Assembly: GCA_036964625.1 (NCBI GenBank)
Contig: JBALTG010000006.1
Span: 1 to 64,000, forward strand
Direction of reading: 5' to 3'
DNA length: 64,000 nucleotides
Origin: Motiliproteus sp036964625
Lineage (GTDB): Bacteria; Pseudomonadota; Gammaproteobacteria; Pseudomonadales; Balneatricaceae
Below the pieces are notes generated by a model. That model did not search any database. It was given only the letters and a program-made list of their open reading frames with translations, and was not told the DNA's origin. A program made the position numbers and the translations under genes. This document shows positions 27,988 through 36,715 of this stretch, piece after piece. Positions within the stretch are counted from its first letter, which is position 1. Every line of letters starts with the position of its first letter.

Positions 27988-28167
27988 CTTTTGTACCCGG
28001 AGCAATTCTCAAGTGGATAGTATGTCGAAATTTAACAGCTAATATGCGCTTATAGTCAAATTTATATAGGACGGTCGATTAGCATCAGCTGAGTAGGCAC
28101 AATATTTTCAAAATTGCTCCAACAGCCTTCGAGCATAATTCGTTTAACAATAAGAGAGATTTACACA

Positions 28168-28647
28168 ATGACAACAATGGTGGTTTTTAACGGGCAGGTC
28201 AGTGCCGATTGGATCGATTACAACGGGCACATGAACGATGCCTGTTACGTACTGGTGTTTAGTAAGGCGATCGATGAATTTATGCTCCGTATCGGCCTGG
28301 ATGAGGCTTTTAGAGAACAGCATCAGGTATCGATTTATACCTTGCAGAGCATGGTTCACTATCTTCAAGAGGTGAGTGGCGGGGAGCCGCTGCGAGTAGA
28401 GGCGCAGTTGCTGGAGAGTGACGCTAAGAAGCTGCGGGTTTTTTTTCGCATGTTCCAGGCTGATAGCGGAGATGAGCTGGCCGCGATGGAAACGCTGTTG
28501 TTACATATGGATATGGCGGCGAAACGAGCAGCCCCCTTTTTAATGCAGACTCAATCTCTGGTTGATGCGGTGCAGCAGGCTCATACGGACTTAGAGTTTC
28601 CGGCGCTGGCTGGACGCAGCATAGCACTGCGTCGTCAGATGAGCTGA
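28168..28647 (+). CDS. cdhB: Hotdog thioesterase, probable betainyl-CoA thioesterase
   Basis: A 159-residue 4-hydroxybenzoyl-CoA-thioesterase-type protein. DWIDYNGHMNDACYV near residue 12 contains the hotdog active-site asparagine and aspartate region. In carnitine catabolism the CdhB/LcdT thioesterase hydrolyses betainyl-CoA to glycine betaine and CoA. It is divergent from cdhR and completes the enzyme set. The ATG at 28168 follows AGAGAGAT; an 18-codon upstream extension was not used. Confidence 0.82.
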   Translation: MTTMVVFNGQVSADWIDYNGHMNDACYVLVFSKAIDEFMLRIGLDEAFREQHQVSIYTLQSMVHYLQEVSGGEPLRVEAQLLESDAKKLRVFFRMFQADSGDELAAMETLLLHMDMAAKRAAPFLMQTQSLVDAVQQAHTDLEFPALAGRSIALRRQMS

Positions 28648-28922
28648 GGGCAAAGTGGCGGCAGTAAAGTGTCGTTAAGTTCCTGTTGTTGAGCTCATTT
28701 CCATTCGTATAAGTATCCGGCTTGGCCATCTTCGGAAGTCTTAGTTCACCAACAAACGCATTCACTCCTGCGACAGTGTGGTCATGCACAGTGGTCTTGA
28801 CGCTGGCTGGTCAGTCGTTGAATCAGAGTGTCCAATTAACTGACCTCAGCGTAACCACCGAAGCCCCCTATGACAGAACCGATATTACCTAAAGAGGTAT
28901 TTAGATGCTCTTGTCGATAGTA
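28648..28922. other. Intergenic region between cdhB and the dinB promoter
   Basis: No gene or clear terminator seen. Together with the stretch up to 29078 it forms a 430-bp gap whose right part holds the LexA box and dinB leader. Confidence 0.4.
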
Positions 28923-28938
28923 CTGTGTTTGTATACAG
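28923..28938 (+). promoter_or_regulatory. LexA (SOS) box upstream of dinB
   Basis: CTGT-N8-ACAG with the interior GTTTGTAT matches the gammaproteobacterial LexA consensus. It overlaps a possible -10 TATACA (28932-28937) with TTGTCG upstream. It lies about 140 bp before dinB, leaving a long leader. Confidence 0.8.
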
Positions 28939-29078
28939 TGGTGTTGTTGTTAGGTGATAGTGCTCGTATCGCCGTGGAATAATTCCAGATGTTTACTTAT
29001 TGTTTACTTTCGGCGTTACGTTTGATTTTTGTATTGATTTATTGGTTACAAGTCTTTGTTAGTAATAGGTAAAGCCAG

Positions 29079-30152
29079 GTGTCTGAGTATCAACGTAAAA
29101 TCATTCACGCTGATTGTGATTGCTTCTTTGCAGCGGTAGAGATGCGCGATGACCCTCGGTTGCAGCAGGTGCCGATGGCTATTGGGGGGGATCCGGGCCG
29201 TCGGGGGGTCATCTCGACCTGTAATTATCTGGCTCGGCGCTTTGGCGTTCGCTCTGCAATGGCTTCGGCAACAGCGACCAAGCTCTGTCCCCAGCTGTTG
29301 ATCTTACCCGGTAATATGGATAAGTACCGGCAGGCGTCAGAGCAGATCGGTGCTATCTTTCGCCAATACACCGATTTGGTTGAGCCGCTGTCCCTGGATG
29401 AAGCTTTTTTAGATGTCAGTCACAGTGTTCATTGTGGTGGCAGTGCAACCCGAATGGCGCAACAGATCCGTCAGCAGGTGTATGAGCAGGTTGGTATCAC
29501 CATCTCGGCTGGGGTGGCTCCCAACAAATTTATAGCCAAGATTGCCAGCGATTGGAACAAACCCGATGGTCTCTGTGTGATCACGCCTGCTGAGGTGGAT
29601 GCGTTTGTGGCCCGCTTGCCGGTGGCGCGGATTTATGGGGTGGGTCCAGCAATGAGTGCCAAACTGCAGCAGCGAGGCGTCCAAACCTGTCAGGATCTGC
29701 GCCGCTTTGAGCGTGCGGAGCTGAAGTTGTGGTTAGGGAGTTTTGGCGAGCGGCTCTACCCGATGTGTCGGGGAATAGATGATCGCCCGGTACGTATTGA
29801 TCGGCGGCGTAAGAGTGTCAGTGTCGAACAAACGTATCTCCAGGATCTGGCCGATCTTGACTCCTGTATCGATGCGTTACCGGTTCTGATGCAGCGTTTG
29901 CAGCGACGCGTAGAGGCGATCCATTCTGAGTATTCGATTACCGGAACCCTGGTTAAGCTGAAATTTGATGATTTTATCCAGACCACGGTAGAGTCTAATT
30001 CCGCGGGTGTTGGTTCTCCAGACCTGTTTCAGGCGTTGCTGGCGCAGGGTTTTCAGCGCCGCAGTCGTCCGGTACGGTTGCTCGGGGTGGGTGTTAGGCT
30101 GGGGGAGCCGGACCGGGTCTCTGCCGGTCAACAGCTGTCGTTATTTTGCTGA
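29079..30152 (+). CDS. dinB: DNA polymerase IV
   Basis: Y-family translesion polymerase, 357 residues. It opens with IIHADCDCFFAAVEMRDDP (catalytic aspartate and steric-gate region) and has the second acidic motif PLSLDEAFLDVS, a helix-hairpin-helix (GVGPAMSAKLQQRGVQTC) and a little-finger domain. The start is a GTG at 29079 preceded by a weak site. The LexA box upstream puts it in the SOS regulon. It ends with QQLSLFC, resembling the C-terminal beta-clamp-binding peptide of Pol IV (QLxLF). Confidence 0.96.
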   Translation: MSEYQRKIIHADCDCFFAAVEMRDDPRLQQVPMAIGGDPGRRGVISTCNYLARRFGVRSAMASATATKLCPQLLILPGNMDKYRQASEQIGAIFRQYTDLVEPLSLDEAFLDVSHSVHCGGSATRMAQQIRQQVYEQVGITISAGVAPNKFIAKIASDWNKPDGLCVITPAEVDAFVARLPVARIYGVGPAMSAKLQQRGVQTCQDLRRFERAELKLWLGSFGERLYPMCRGIDDRPVRIDRRRKSVSVEQTYLQDLADLDSCIDALPVLMQRLQRRVEAIHSEYSITGTLVKLKFDDFIQTTVESNSAGVGSPDLFQALLAQGFQRRSRPVRLLGVGVRLGEPDRVSAGQQLSLFC

Positions 30153-30182
30153 AGACACGCTTCGGATCAAACTCTTACCTGG

Positions 30183-30213
30183 TGGACAAATAGGTTCCCT
30201 GCCTATTTGTCCA
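30183..30213. terminator. Perfect 12-bp hairpin downstream of dinB
   Basis: TGGACAAATAGG / CCTATTTGTCCA separated by 7 bases, 31 bp after dinB. There is no T run, so a simple intrinsic terminator is uncertain. Confidence 0.5.
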
Positions 30214-30328
30214 TCGCCCCTAAATCCTGCTTATCTATCTATCCTTTGCCTTATAAGGTCAGCTTGGAGACCAGTACAGGGAGGTAATTGTGTTATGTTC
30301 CGTCTTAGTGCTGCATAGGAGAAGACGT

Positions 30329-31195
30329 ATGCGAACCGAGAGTTTTCTTTCTCTAAACCCGCAGGGGTTTCATCGGGTGGTTTATCACGAATGGGGCGCG
30401 GTTGAAAATGAGCGTGTCTTAGTCTGCGTGCACGGCTTAGCGCGCAATAGCCGGGATTTTGATGAGTTAGCGCTGGCGCTGGCGCGCGATTACCGCGTAG
30501 TCTGCCCCGATATCGTTGGTCGTGGTCAGAGCGACTGGTTGCCTGTGGGCAGTCCCTATGCAATGCCGCAGTATCTGCAGGATATGGTCGCCCTGCTTGC
30601 CCGGCTTAACGTTAAACAAGTGGATTGGATCGGTACCTCGATGGGGGGGCTGATCGGTATGGCGCTGGCCGCATACCCCAACTCACCGATCAGACGCCTG
30701 GTATTGAATGATATCGGTGCCTTTGTTAGTCAGGACGCGCTGCAGCGTATCGCAGGCTATGTTGGCCAGGATCCACGCTTTGAATCGGTCGATGCGGTCG
30801 AGACACATCTGCGAGAGCTGTATCCGGCCTTTGCCGGATTGTCGGATAAGCAGTGGCAGCATTTGGCACGTCAGGGTGCGCGGCGATGTAGCGATGGGAA
30901 GCTGGCACTACATTATGATCCGACCATCGGCGAGTATACGCGCGCACTGGCGGCTGAAGATATCGATCTCTGGGCGCTCTGGCAGCAAGTACGCTGTCCG
31001 CAGCAGTTACTGTGGGGGGAGGCGTCAGATGTGCTCAGTGCCGATACCGTGGCCCGGATGCAGCAACTTCAGCCAACGTTGGATCTGACCCGGTGTTCCG
31101 GGATCGGGCATGCCCCCTCTCTTATGGAGTCGCAGCAGATTCAAGCGGTGGTGGCATGGCTTCGACAGAGTAAAGTTAGCAATGATTGCGTGTAA
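30329..31195 (+). CDS. Alpha/beta-fold hydrolase
   Basis: A 288-residue cytoplasmic hydrolase. VCVHGLARNSRDF is the oxyanion region, GTSMGG at about 103 holds the nucleophilic serine, and GIGHAPSLM near 267 the histidine. Start chosen at ATG 30329, with AGGAG 7 bases upstream. The substrate is not apparent; the closest general type is the MhpC/bioH-like esterase group. It is 21 bp from the P-loop kinase gene downstream and probably forms a two-gene operon with it. Confidence 0.88.
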   Translation: MRTESFLSLNPQGFHRVVYHEWGAVENERVLVCVHGLARNSRDFDELALALARDYRVVCPDIVGRGQSDWLPVGSPYAMPQYLQDMVALLARLNVKQVDWIGTSMGGLIGMALAAYPNSPIRRLVLNDIGAFVSQDALQRIAGYVGQDPRFESVDAVETHLRELYPAFAGLSDKQWQHLARQGARRCSDGKLALHYDPTIGEYTRALAAEDIDLWALWQQVRCPQQLLWGEASDVLSADTVARMQQLQPTLDLTRCSGIGHAPSLMESQQIQAVVAWLRQSKVSNDCV

Positions 31196-31216
31196 CCTGC
31201 AAAGGGAGAGATAGCG

Positions 31217-32212
31217 ATGGCAGTATTGACATCCTGGCCTACAGAGCAACTGTTCCAAACCAAGCAGAAACGCACCGAGGTGGTGGCGGCAGTCGAGGCC
31301 GATTTTTCTAAAACCCTGGAGTCACTCAAGGTTGATATCGGATTGGTTGAGATGCTGGAGTCGATCTATGTGCCTATGGCCGCATGGATCATGGAGCATA
31401 GGGCGCGCCATACCGGCCCCTTAGTGGTGGGTATTAATGGTGCGCAGGGCGCCGGTAAATCGACCCTGTTTAATCTGCTCGAAGTGACTCTGGCGTTAGG
31501 ATTCGGGCAGCGGGTGGTTGGTTTTTCTTTGGACGATATCTATAAAACCCGCGCCGCTCGCGAGCGCCTTGCGGCTGACGTACATCCGTTGCTGGTAACC
31601 CGAGGTGTTCCGGGAACGCATGATGTTGATCTGGGTATCAGCTTGCTCGACCAGTTACGGCAGGCCCGGGAGGGGGCTGTGGTGAAGATACCGGTGTTTG
31701 ATAAATCGATTGATGATCGCTGCCCTGAACGGGCTTGGCAAGAGTGGTTGGGGCCCGTTGACGTGGTCGTTGTTGATGGCTGGTGCCTGGGTGCTAAGCC
31801 GCAATCTGATTCGGAGCTACTAGAGCCGGCAAATGAGCTGGAGATTAATGATGACCCCGATGCGGTCTGGCGGACTTATGTTAACGATCAGCTTGGGGGG
31901 CGTTATCAGCAATTCTTCGGTATGGTTGATCTGCTGATTATGCTCAAGGTGCCGGACATGGAGAGTGTGTTTGAATGGCGCACCCTACAGGAGAAAAAGT
32001 TGGCAGAACGGGCCGGGCATCTGAGGCAAGAGGGGCTGCCGGAGGAACTTAAAATCATGAGTGAGAGCCAGATTCATCGCTTTATCATGCACTACGAGCG
32101 TTTGACCCGGATGATGCTGGAGCAGATGCCAGAAAGAGCCGATGTGACCTGTTTTCTGAATAAGAACCATAAGGCGTTTAAGATTTTGATCAACAGACCT
32201 CTGTCCCGTTAG
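31217..32212 (+). CDS. P-loop kinase resembling D-glycerate 3-kinase
   Basis: A 331-residue kinase with Walker A GINGAQGAGKSTLFNLL near residue 73, SLDDIY and VVDGWCLG motifs, all typical of the plant-type glycerate 3-kinase/phosphoribulokinase-like family. The expected reaction is phosphorylation of D-glycerate to 3-phosphoglycerate in the cytoplasm, but the substrate is inferred only from family. AGGGAGAG precedes the start. It follows the hydrolase gene closely. Confidence 0.82.
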   Translation: MAVLTSWPTEQLFQTKQKRTEVVAAVEADFSKTLESLKVDIGLVEMLESIYVPMAAWIMEHRARHTGPLVVGINGAQGAGKSTLFNLLEVTLALGFGQRVVGFSLDDIYKTRAARERLAADVHPLLVTRGVPGTHDVDLGISLLDQLRQAREGAVVKIPVFDKSIDDRCPERAWQEWLGPVDVVVVDGWCLGAKPQSDSELLEPANELEINDDPDAVWRTYVNDQLGGRYQQFFGMVDLLIMLKVPDMESVFEWRTLQEKKLAERAGHLRQEGLPEELKIMSESQIHRFIMHYERLTRMMLEQMPERADVTCFLNKNHKAFKILINRPLSR

Positions 32213-32401
32213 CGCGGTCGGTTTAGCTGGCCAGGCGCTAAAGGATCATCTTTCGGAAAAGTTGCACAATACGACTAGAAGGCAGGTGGTGCTGACCTCG
32301 GCTTACCCGTTAACAGCGTGAATAGCCTGGCCTTTGAATATAGGGCTCCGCTGTCCGTGCCATGCGATTGATCTGCTGGAACGGAGGGGTGAAGTCGCGG
32401 T

Positions 32402-32424
32402 TCAGGTGCCTAGTCGGCACCTGA
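32402..32424 (-). terminator. Hairpin downstream of the peroxiredoxin-glutaredoxin gene
   Basis: TCAGGTGCC / GGCACCTGA with a 5-base loop, 13 bp past the stop on the reverse strand. No T run follows. It is placed to serve two convergent genes. Confidence 0.5.
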
Positions 32425-32436
32425 GTGTTCTCTTAA

Positions 32437-33165
32437 TTAGCCGAGTTGGGTCTCAAGCTCATCTGCTCCACCTATATGCTGGCCATTGATATAGATCTGT
32501 GGAACGGTCAGTAGGCCTGATACTGCCTTAAGGCCCGCATGGCTGATATCCTGTCCCAATACCACCTCTTCGTAGGCCATGTTTTTCTCGGCCAGCAGCG
32601 ATTTCGCGCGGGCGCAGTGTCCGCAACCCGGCCGGGTAAATAGGGTGATGGCGTCGGCCTCTTTATACTCGGGGTTGAGGTGCTGCATCAGGGTGTCCGC
32701 ATCTGAGACTTCAAACGGATCGCCGGGGATATCACGCTCAATAAACATCTTGCTGATGACCCCGTTGTCGACCAGCATCGAATAGCGCCATGAACGCTTG
32801 CCAAAACCGATAGCGGCCTTGTCGACCAGCATGCCCAGGGCTTCACTGAAATCACCGTTGCCGTCCGGCAGGAAGGTAATATTGTCAGCTTGCTGGTCTT
32901 CCTTCCAGGCGTTCATAACGAAGGTATCGTTGACCGACAGGCAGTAAATTGCGTCAACGCCCTGAGCCTTGAACTGTTCTGCAAGTTGATTGTAACGAGG
33001 CAGGTGGCTGGATGAGCAGGTCGGGGTAAAGGCGCCCGGCAGCGCAAACAGGATCACCTTCTTTCCGGAAAACAGGTCATCACTGCTGCGGTCGACCCAC
33101 TGATCCTCTTCACGGCAGTGGAATGTGACCTGGGGGACGGACTTTCCTTCGCTGTTGTTTAACAT
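32437..33165 (-). CDS. Peroxiredoxin-glutaredoxin hybrid (Prx5-Grx)
   Basis: A 242-residue fusion. Residues 1-160 form a Prx5-type peroxiredoxin with peroxidatic cysteine in GAFTPTCSSSHLP. Residues 170-242 form a glutaredoxin with LFTRPGCGHCARAK, the cis-proline TVPQIYIN and GGADEL for glutathione binding. It reduces hydrogen and alkyl peroxides with glutathione in the cytoplasm. The Grx active site CGHC differs from the usual CPYC. An ATAG-N7-CTAT sequence at 33280-33294 is a weak hint of OxyR control. Confidence 0.93.
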   Translation of the reverse strand: MLNNSEGKSVPQVTFHCREEDQWVDRSSDDLFSGKKVILFALPGAFTPTCSSSHLPRYNQLAEQFKAQGVDAIYCLSVNDTFVMNAWKEDQQADNITFLPDGNGDFSEALGMLVDKAAIGFGKRSWRYSMLVDNGVISKMFIERDIPGDPFEVSDADTLMQHLNPEYKEADAITLFTRPGCGHCARAKSLLAEKNMAYEEVVLGQDISHAGLKAVSGLLTVPQIYINGQHIGGADELETQLG

Positions 33166-33362
33166 ACTAAAGTACCTATAGTAGATGATGAAATAAAAGT
33201 GGATGAGACTGCTATCAACTTGCAGCTCAGCATAGCTACAATATCTTTATTAGTTAAATTGATTGTGTGTTTTGGTGTGATAGTTTTAAGCTATTAAAGT
33301 TCCGGCTTACTATTTATAGCCTGGTCGATGGCGGCTGGAGCAGAGGGTTGTAGAGGAGCGAT

Positions 33363-34010
33363 ATGACACAGGTGGATGATTTAACCCGTATCCGACGTGA
33401 ATACCAGTCGGAACCCTTGCTGGAAACGGCGCTGGATCCAAGTCCGGTGACACAGTTTTCGTACTGGTTTAGCGAGTACCAGCAATTAGATCCGGACAAC
33501 GTAACGGCCATGGTGCTTGCGACCGCGTCGACTGGCGGCAGTCCTTCCGCTCGAATTGTGTTGCTTAAACATTACGATGCCGAGGGGTTTTGTTGGTACA
33601 GCGACTACCGTAGTCATAAAGGGCAGGTGTTAGCGTTAAATCCCCAGGCCGAGTTGCTCTTTTACTGGCCCGGGTTGGATCGCCAGATTCGGATCTCTGG
33701 GGAGGTGCAGCGGTTGGATCGGGCGAGCGCCGAGCACTATTTTAGCGAACGCCCTAGAGGCAGTCAGCTGAGTGCAGCAGCGTCCTGTCAAAGTCAACGG
33801 CTGGTCGATCGCGAACAGCTCGTGCAGCAGGTCGAAGCGGTGGCGCAGCAGTACCGGGAGCAGCCGATCCCTTGTCCCGAACAGTGGGGCGGTTATCGGC
33901 TCAGGCCGTTGCGCTATGAGTTTTGGCAGGGCCGCGAAAACCGCCTCCATGATCGACTGGTCTACAGTTTGGAAGATGCGGACTGGATCATTTCCCGGTT
34001 GTCGCCCTAG
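33363..34010 (+). CDS. pdxH: Pyridoxamine 5'-phosphate oxidase
   Basis: FMN-dependent oxidation of pyridoxine or pyridoxamine phosphate to pyridoxal phosphate. The 215 residues are the normal length. Family hallmarks are NVTAMVLATASTGGSPSARI, LLKHYDAEGFCWYSDYRSHK and the C-terminal W-G-G-Y-R-L-R-P with FWQGRENRLHDR. GAGGAG lies 5-6 bases before ATG. Divergent from the Prx-Grx gene. Confidence 0.97.
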   Translation: MTQVDDLTRIRREYQSEPLLETALDPSPVTQFSYWFSEYQQLDPDNVTAMVLATASTGGSPSARIVLLKHYDAEGFCWYSDYRSHKGQVLALNPQAELLFYWPGLDRQIRISGEVQRLDRASAEHYFSERPRGSQLSAAASCQSQRLVDREQLVQQVEAVAQQYREQPIPCPEQWGGYRLRPLRYEFWQGRENRLHDRLVYSLEDADWIISRLSP

Positions 34011-34063
34011 AACTGTCGGGCTTGGCCGGTCGGTTTTAAACGGTTCGCAGGCTTGTTGCAGGT

Positions 34064-34432
34064 TTAGCGAGCGGCCTTCACCAGCGCCATTAGCCCGCCA
34101 GCATTATGCAGCGCGCTGTAACCGCTACTCTCGAGCGCCGAATAGGCTTTGCCGGATCGATTGCCGCTTCTGCAATAAAGCACCACGGAGCGGTCTTTAC
34201 GGACTTCCAGCTGGGCAAACTGCTGCGCGATCTGCTGGTAGGGGATATGCAGCGCATTAGGCAAGTGCCCCGCTGCATACTCTTCGGTGGTACGTACATC
34301 GATGATTAGCGCGCCTTGCTCAATCAGGCTCCAGGCCTTCTGTTCTCTGCTCTCGGCCCAGCTTGGCAGAGACAGTGCCAATAACAAGCTGGTGATGAGG
34401 GTGATAAATGCGGAGCGATTTACAACTGACAT
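34064..34432 (-). CDS. Periplasmic single-domain rhodanese
   Basis: A 122-residue sulfurtransferase-type protein. Residues 1-26 form a signal peptide (TSLLLALSLPSWAES), so export to the periplasm is likely. The rhodanese domain has DVRTTEEYAAGHLPNA and the active-site loop YCRSGNRS with the catalytic cysteine. The substrate is unknown. It converges with pdxH and follows mobA on the same strand at a 69-bp gap. Confidence 0.9.
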   Translation of the reverse strand: MSVVNRSAFITLITSLLLALSLPSWAESREQKAWSLIEQGALIIDVRTTEEYAAGHLPNALHIPYQQIAQQFAQLEVRKDRSVVLYCRSGNRSGKAYSALESSGYSALHNAGGLMALVKAAR

Positions 34433-34501
34433 GGTTTAGTCCTTGCTAATGTTAAGCCTCTATTTTGATCCGCGCGTTGGCGCGGGTCAACAGGAACCGT
34501 A

Positions 34502-35179
34502 TCACCTTTTGGGGCGGGTGTTGAAGCTATCCAGCTGTTCGGGTGAGTTCAGGTTGATAAAGCTGTGCGGTTGATCACTGAAGTCGACGATGGAAGGCTG
34601 GTGCTGTCGCAGCCAGTATCCGAGTTTGCGTCCGCCCTCTTCAAGATAGCGCTGCAGTGAGGGTAGCAGGGAGCGATGTATCAGATTAAACGCCGGTTGC
34701 AGATAGTGGCCGTCATGAGCGATAGCGACCAGGCTGGCGTCGGCCGTAACCGCCTGGACAAGGCGCTCGGCGAGGTCTGTCGGGAGTTGCGGGCTATCAC
34801 AGGGGACCACCAGCAGCCAGGGGGTGGTCAGTTGCTGTAGCCCCTCCACGATGCCAGACAGTGGCCCCTGATAGCCTGCCCGCTGATCGGTCAGTACCGG
34901 GAAGCCGTAGCGCCGGTATTCGGGTTGGTTGCGGTTGGCGCTGATCATAATAGGGCCTACCTGAGGCTGGACCCGATTAAGGACATGCTCAATTAATCGG
35001 CTCAATTCAAGATCAAGTAAGCCTTTATCTGCGCCGCCCATGCGCAAGCCCTGGCCACCGGCCAGAATAATAGCGCTAACTTGGGAACGGTCGATCACTA
35101 TAGTGGTTTCATCGGTAGGGTTCTGTAGAGCTGCACTGTAGCGAATGCAGGTTTGGCCAGCAAGTGTTGGCGCAGACAT
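34502..35179 (-). CDS. mobA: Molybdenum cofactor guanylyltransferase (first copy)
   Basis: Adds GMP to molybdopterin to make MGD cofactor. The product is 225 residues. AIILAGGQGLRMGGADKGLL is the nucleotide-binding signature, and PCDSPQLP and FINLNSPEQL are also typical. About 30 residues precede the signature, so a start nearer VSAIILAGG is possible. It is away from the other cofactor genes and is a paralogue of the copy at 44737. Confidence 0.93.
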   Translation of the reverse strand: MSAPTLAGQTCIRYSAALQNPTDETTIVIDRSQVSAIILAGGQGLRMGGADKGLLDLELSRLIEHVLNRVQPQVGPIMISANRNQPEYRRYGFPVLTDQRAGYQGPLSGIVEGLQQLTTPWLLVVPCDSPQLPTDLAERLVQAVTADASLVAIAHDGHYLQPAFNLIHRSLLPSLQRYLEEGGRKLGYWLRQHQPSIVDFSDQPHSFINLNSPEQLDSFNTRPKR

Positions 35180-35312
35180 TTGTAAACGCAGTTAATTATC
35201 GGTGCGAACAATCGGTGCCGAATAGACTGGGTTATAATGCCTGCTTTAAATTATAAGCGATCTATATTGGGCCCGTGCGGGTCGCAATTAACGGCGGAAT
35301 TGGAGGTGTTAG

Positions 35313-36116
35313 ATGGTTTTATGGCTGCTTTTTGCGGGCGATCGGCTGCTGGTGACGGACGCGTTAGACCCGTTTCACTCTCACTGCCCTTATGCCAACC
35401 CATTTCCCCAGCATCTCCGCATAGGTCGGTATCGGGACTGTGATATCCAACTGGCGTGTTTGCCTGCGGACCAGTTAGTGGATGCCAGTCAGTCGTTCCA
35501 GTTGCTGGGGCTACGGCAGCTGTTAATGGGGGCTGATGAAGAGTTGGCGCAGCTGCTGAACCGCTCGGCGCAGCTCAATAGCTGGTTTCGTAATCACCGT
35601 TACTGCAGTCGCTGCGGTACTCCTGTGGGCCGTTATGAACTGGATTTTGGTGCCCGTTGTGAGGCCTGTGATTATCATCAATACCCTCGTATCTCACCCT
35701 GTATCATCGTTCTTGTGTCCCGCCAGGGGCTGCAAGGCGAGCAGTGCTTGCTGGCGCATGCCGCGCATTTCGACACCGATAGGTACAGTACTCTGGCCGG
35801 ATTTATTGAAGCTGGAGAAACCGCAGAGCAAGCGGTGGCGCGAGAGGTCCGGGAAGAGGTGGGGATCGAGATTAAAAATATTCGATACTGGAAGAGTCAG
35901 CCCTGGCCCTTTCCGCATTCGTTGATGCTAGGTTTTTTTGCCGATTATGCCAGCGGCGAGTTGGTCCCGGACGGCAAGGAGATACTCAAGGCGCAATGGT
36001 TTGATGCGGATGCGTTGCCACTGCTGCCGCCAAAACTGTCGATTTCACGGGAACTGGTCGATGGTTACATCGCCGGTATCCACCGGACATTGTCGCGTCC
36101 GGTTGAGATTGGCTGA
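35313..36116 (+). CDS. nudC: NADH pyrophosphatase NudC
   Basis: Nudix hydrolase cleaving NADH and removing NAD caps from RNA. The 267-residue product has a zinc ribbon (CSRCGTPVG and CEACDYHQYP), the Nudix box GFIEAGETAEQAVAREVREE continuing VGIE, and the NudC marker SQPWPFPHSLM. ATG at 35313 follows TTGGAGGTGTTAG. Normal length; no neighbour dependence evident. Confidence 0.95.
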   Translation: MVLWLLFAGDRLLVTDALDPFHSHCPYANPFPQHLRIGRYRDCDIQLACLPADQLVDASQSFQLLGLRQLLMGADEELAQLLNRSAQLNSWFRNHRYCSRCGTPVGRYELDFGARCEACDYHQYPRISPCIIVLVSRQGLQGEQCLLAHAAHFDTDRYSTLAGFIEAGETAEQAVAREVREEVGIEIKNIRYWKSQPWPFPHSLMLGFFADYASGELVPDGKEILKAQWFDADALPLLPPKLSISRELVDGYIAGIHRTLSRPVEIG

Positions 36117-36231
36117 TTCAGGCTGAGTGTCAGTCAGGTGTGACTGTCAGCCGGGTGGACAGCCTCCTAGACCAGCCGATCTCTCTGTCCTTCGCCTTGG
36201 CGCATCCATGCACAGTTATTAACTCACCGGA

Positions 36232-36591
36232 CTAATGACTGCGTTTAAACAAACTGGTCAGTTTGGTTGCCAGCATAATATCACCCTCGGCACGTAAACG
36301 GCCGCTCATGAAGGCGCTGGTGCCGCCTAGTTCGCCCTCTATGACATCGATGAAGGTCTGGCTGTCCATGATCAGGGTAACATCCGGATCGGGGTGTTCC
36401 AGGTCACTGATAGTACACTGCTGATCTGCGATATTAAGGTTGAAATAACGCGAGTCATCGATCAGAAACTGGAACACCACCGAGAGCCCCTGCGCTGCAT
36501 CAGGTTGAAATTTGCTTGGGAGTTTTTGGATCACCTCGGTGACAGTTTTCATAATCGGCTCGACAGGCTTGGGTTCTGAGTAGCCGGTCAT
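36232..36591 (-). CDS. SCP2 sterol-binding domain protein
   Basis: A 119-residue single-domain SCP2-like protein (residues 20-115). The pattern DPDVTLIMDSQTFIDVIEGE followed by AFMSGRLRAEGDIMLATKL is characteristic. Such stand-alone domains bind hydrophobic ligands; relatives in ubiquinone biosynthesis (UbiT) share the fold. The start may instead be the ATG 13 codons further in (MKTVTEVIQKL). Ligand and pathway unknown. Confidence 0.85.
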   Translation of the reverse strand: MTGYSEPKPVEPIMKTVTEVIQKLPSKFQPDAAQGLSVVFQFLIDDSRYFNLNIADQQCTISDLEHPDPDVTLIMDSQTFIDVIEGELGGTSAFMSGRLRAEGDIMLATKLTSLFKRSH

Positions 36592-36715
36592 ATTACCAGC
36601 TTGGTACCGGGGTTGATAACGGTCGGCGGGGTTTAATCGTGCCGACGTAAAAGTCTGTCGGTTGGGCAGGGTTTTGTTACAATCGGCGCTTTACGATCAG
36701 CTGCGGAGTAGTTAG

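Noticed and set aside
28904..28981. 25-codon hydrophobic frame (MLLSIVLCLYTVVLLL) overlapping the LexA box, possible SOS toxin
   Set aside because: The LexA box and likely -10 lie inside the frame, so the SOS transcript would start within it; an accidental frame is more likely.
33280..33294. OxyR site upstream of the peroxiredoxin gene
   Set aside because: Only one ATAG-N7-CTAT half is present; the second half expected 7 bases away is missing, so it is not listed as a feature.
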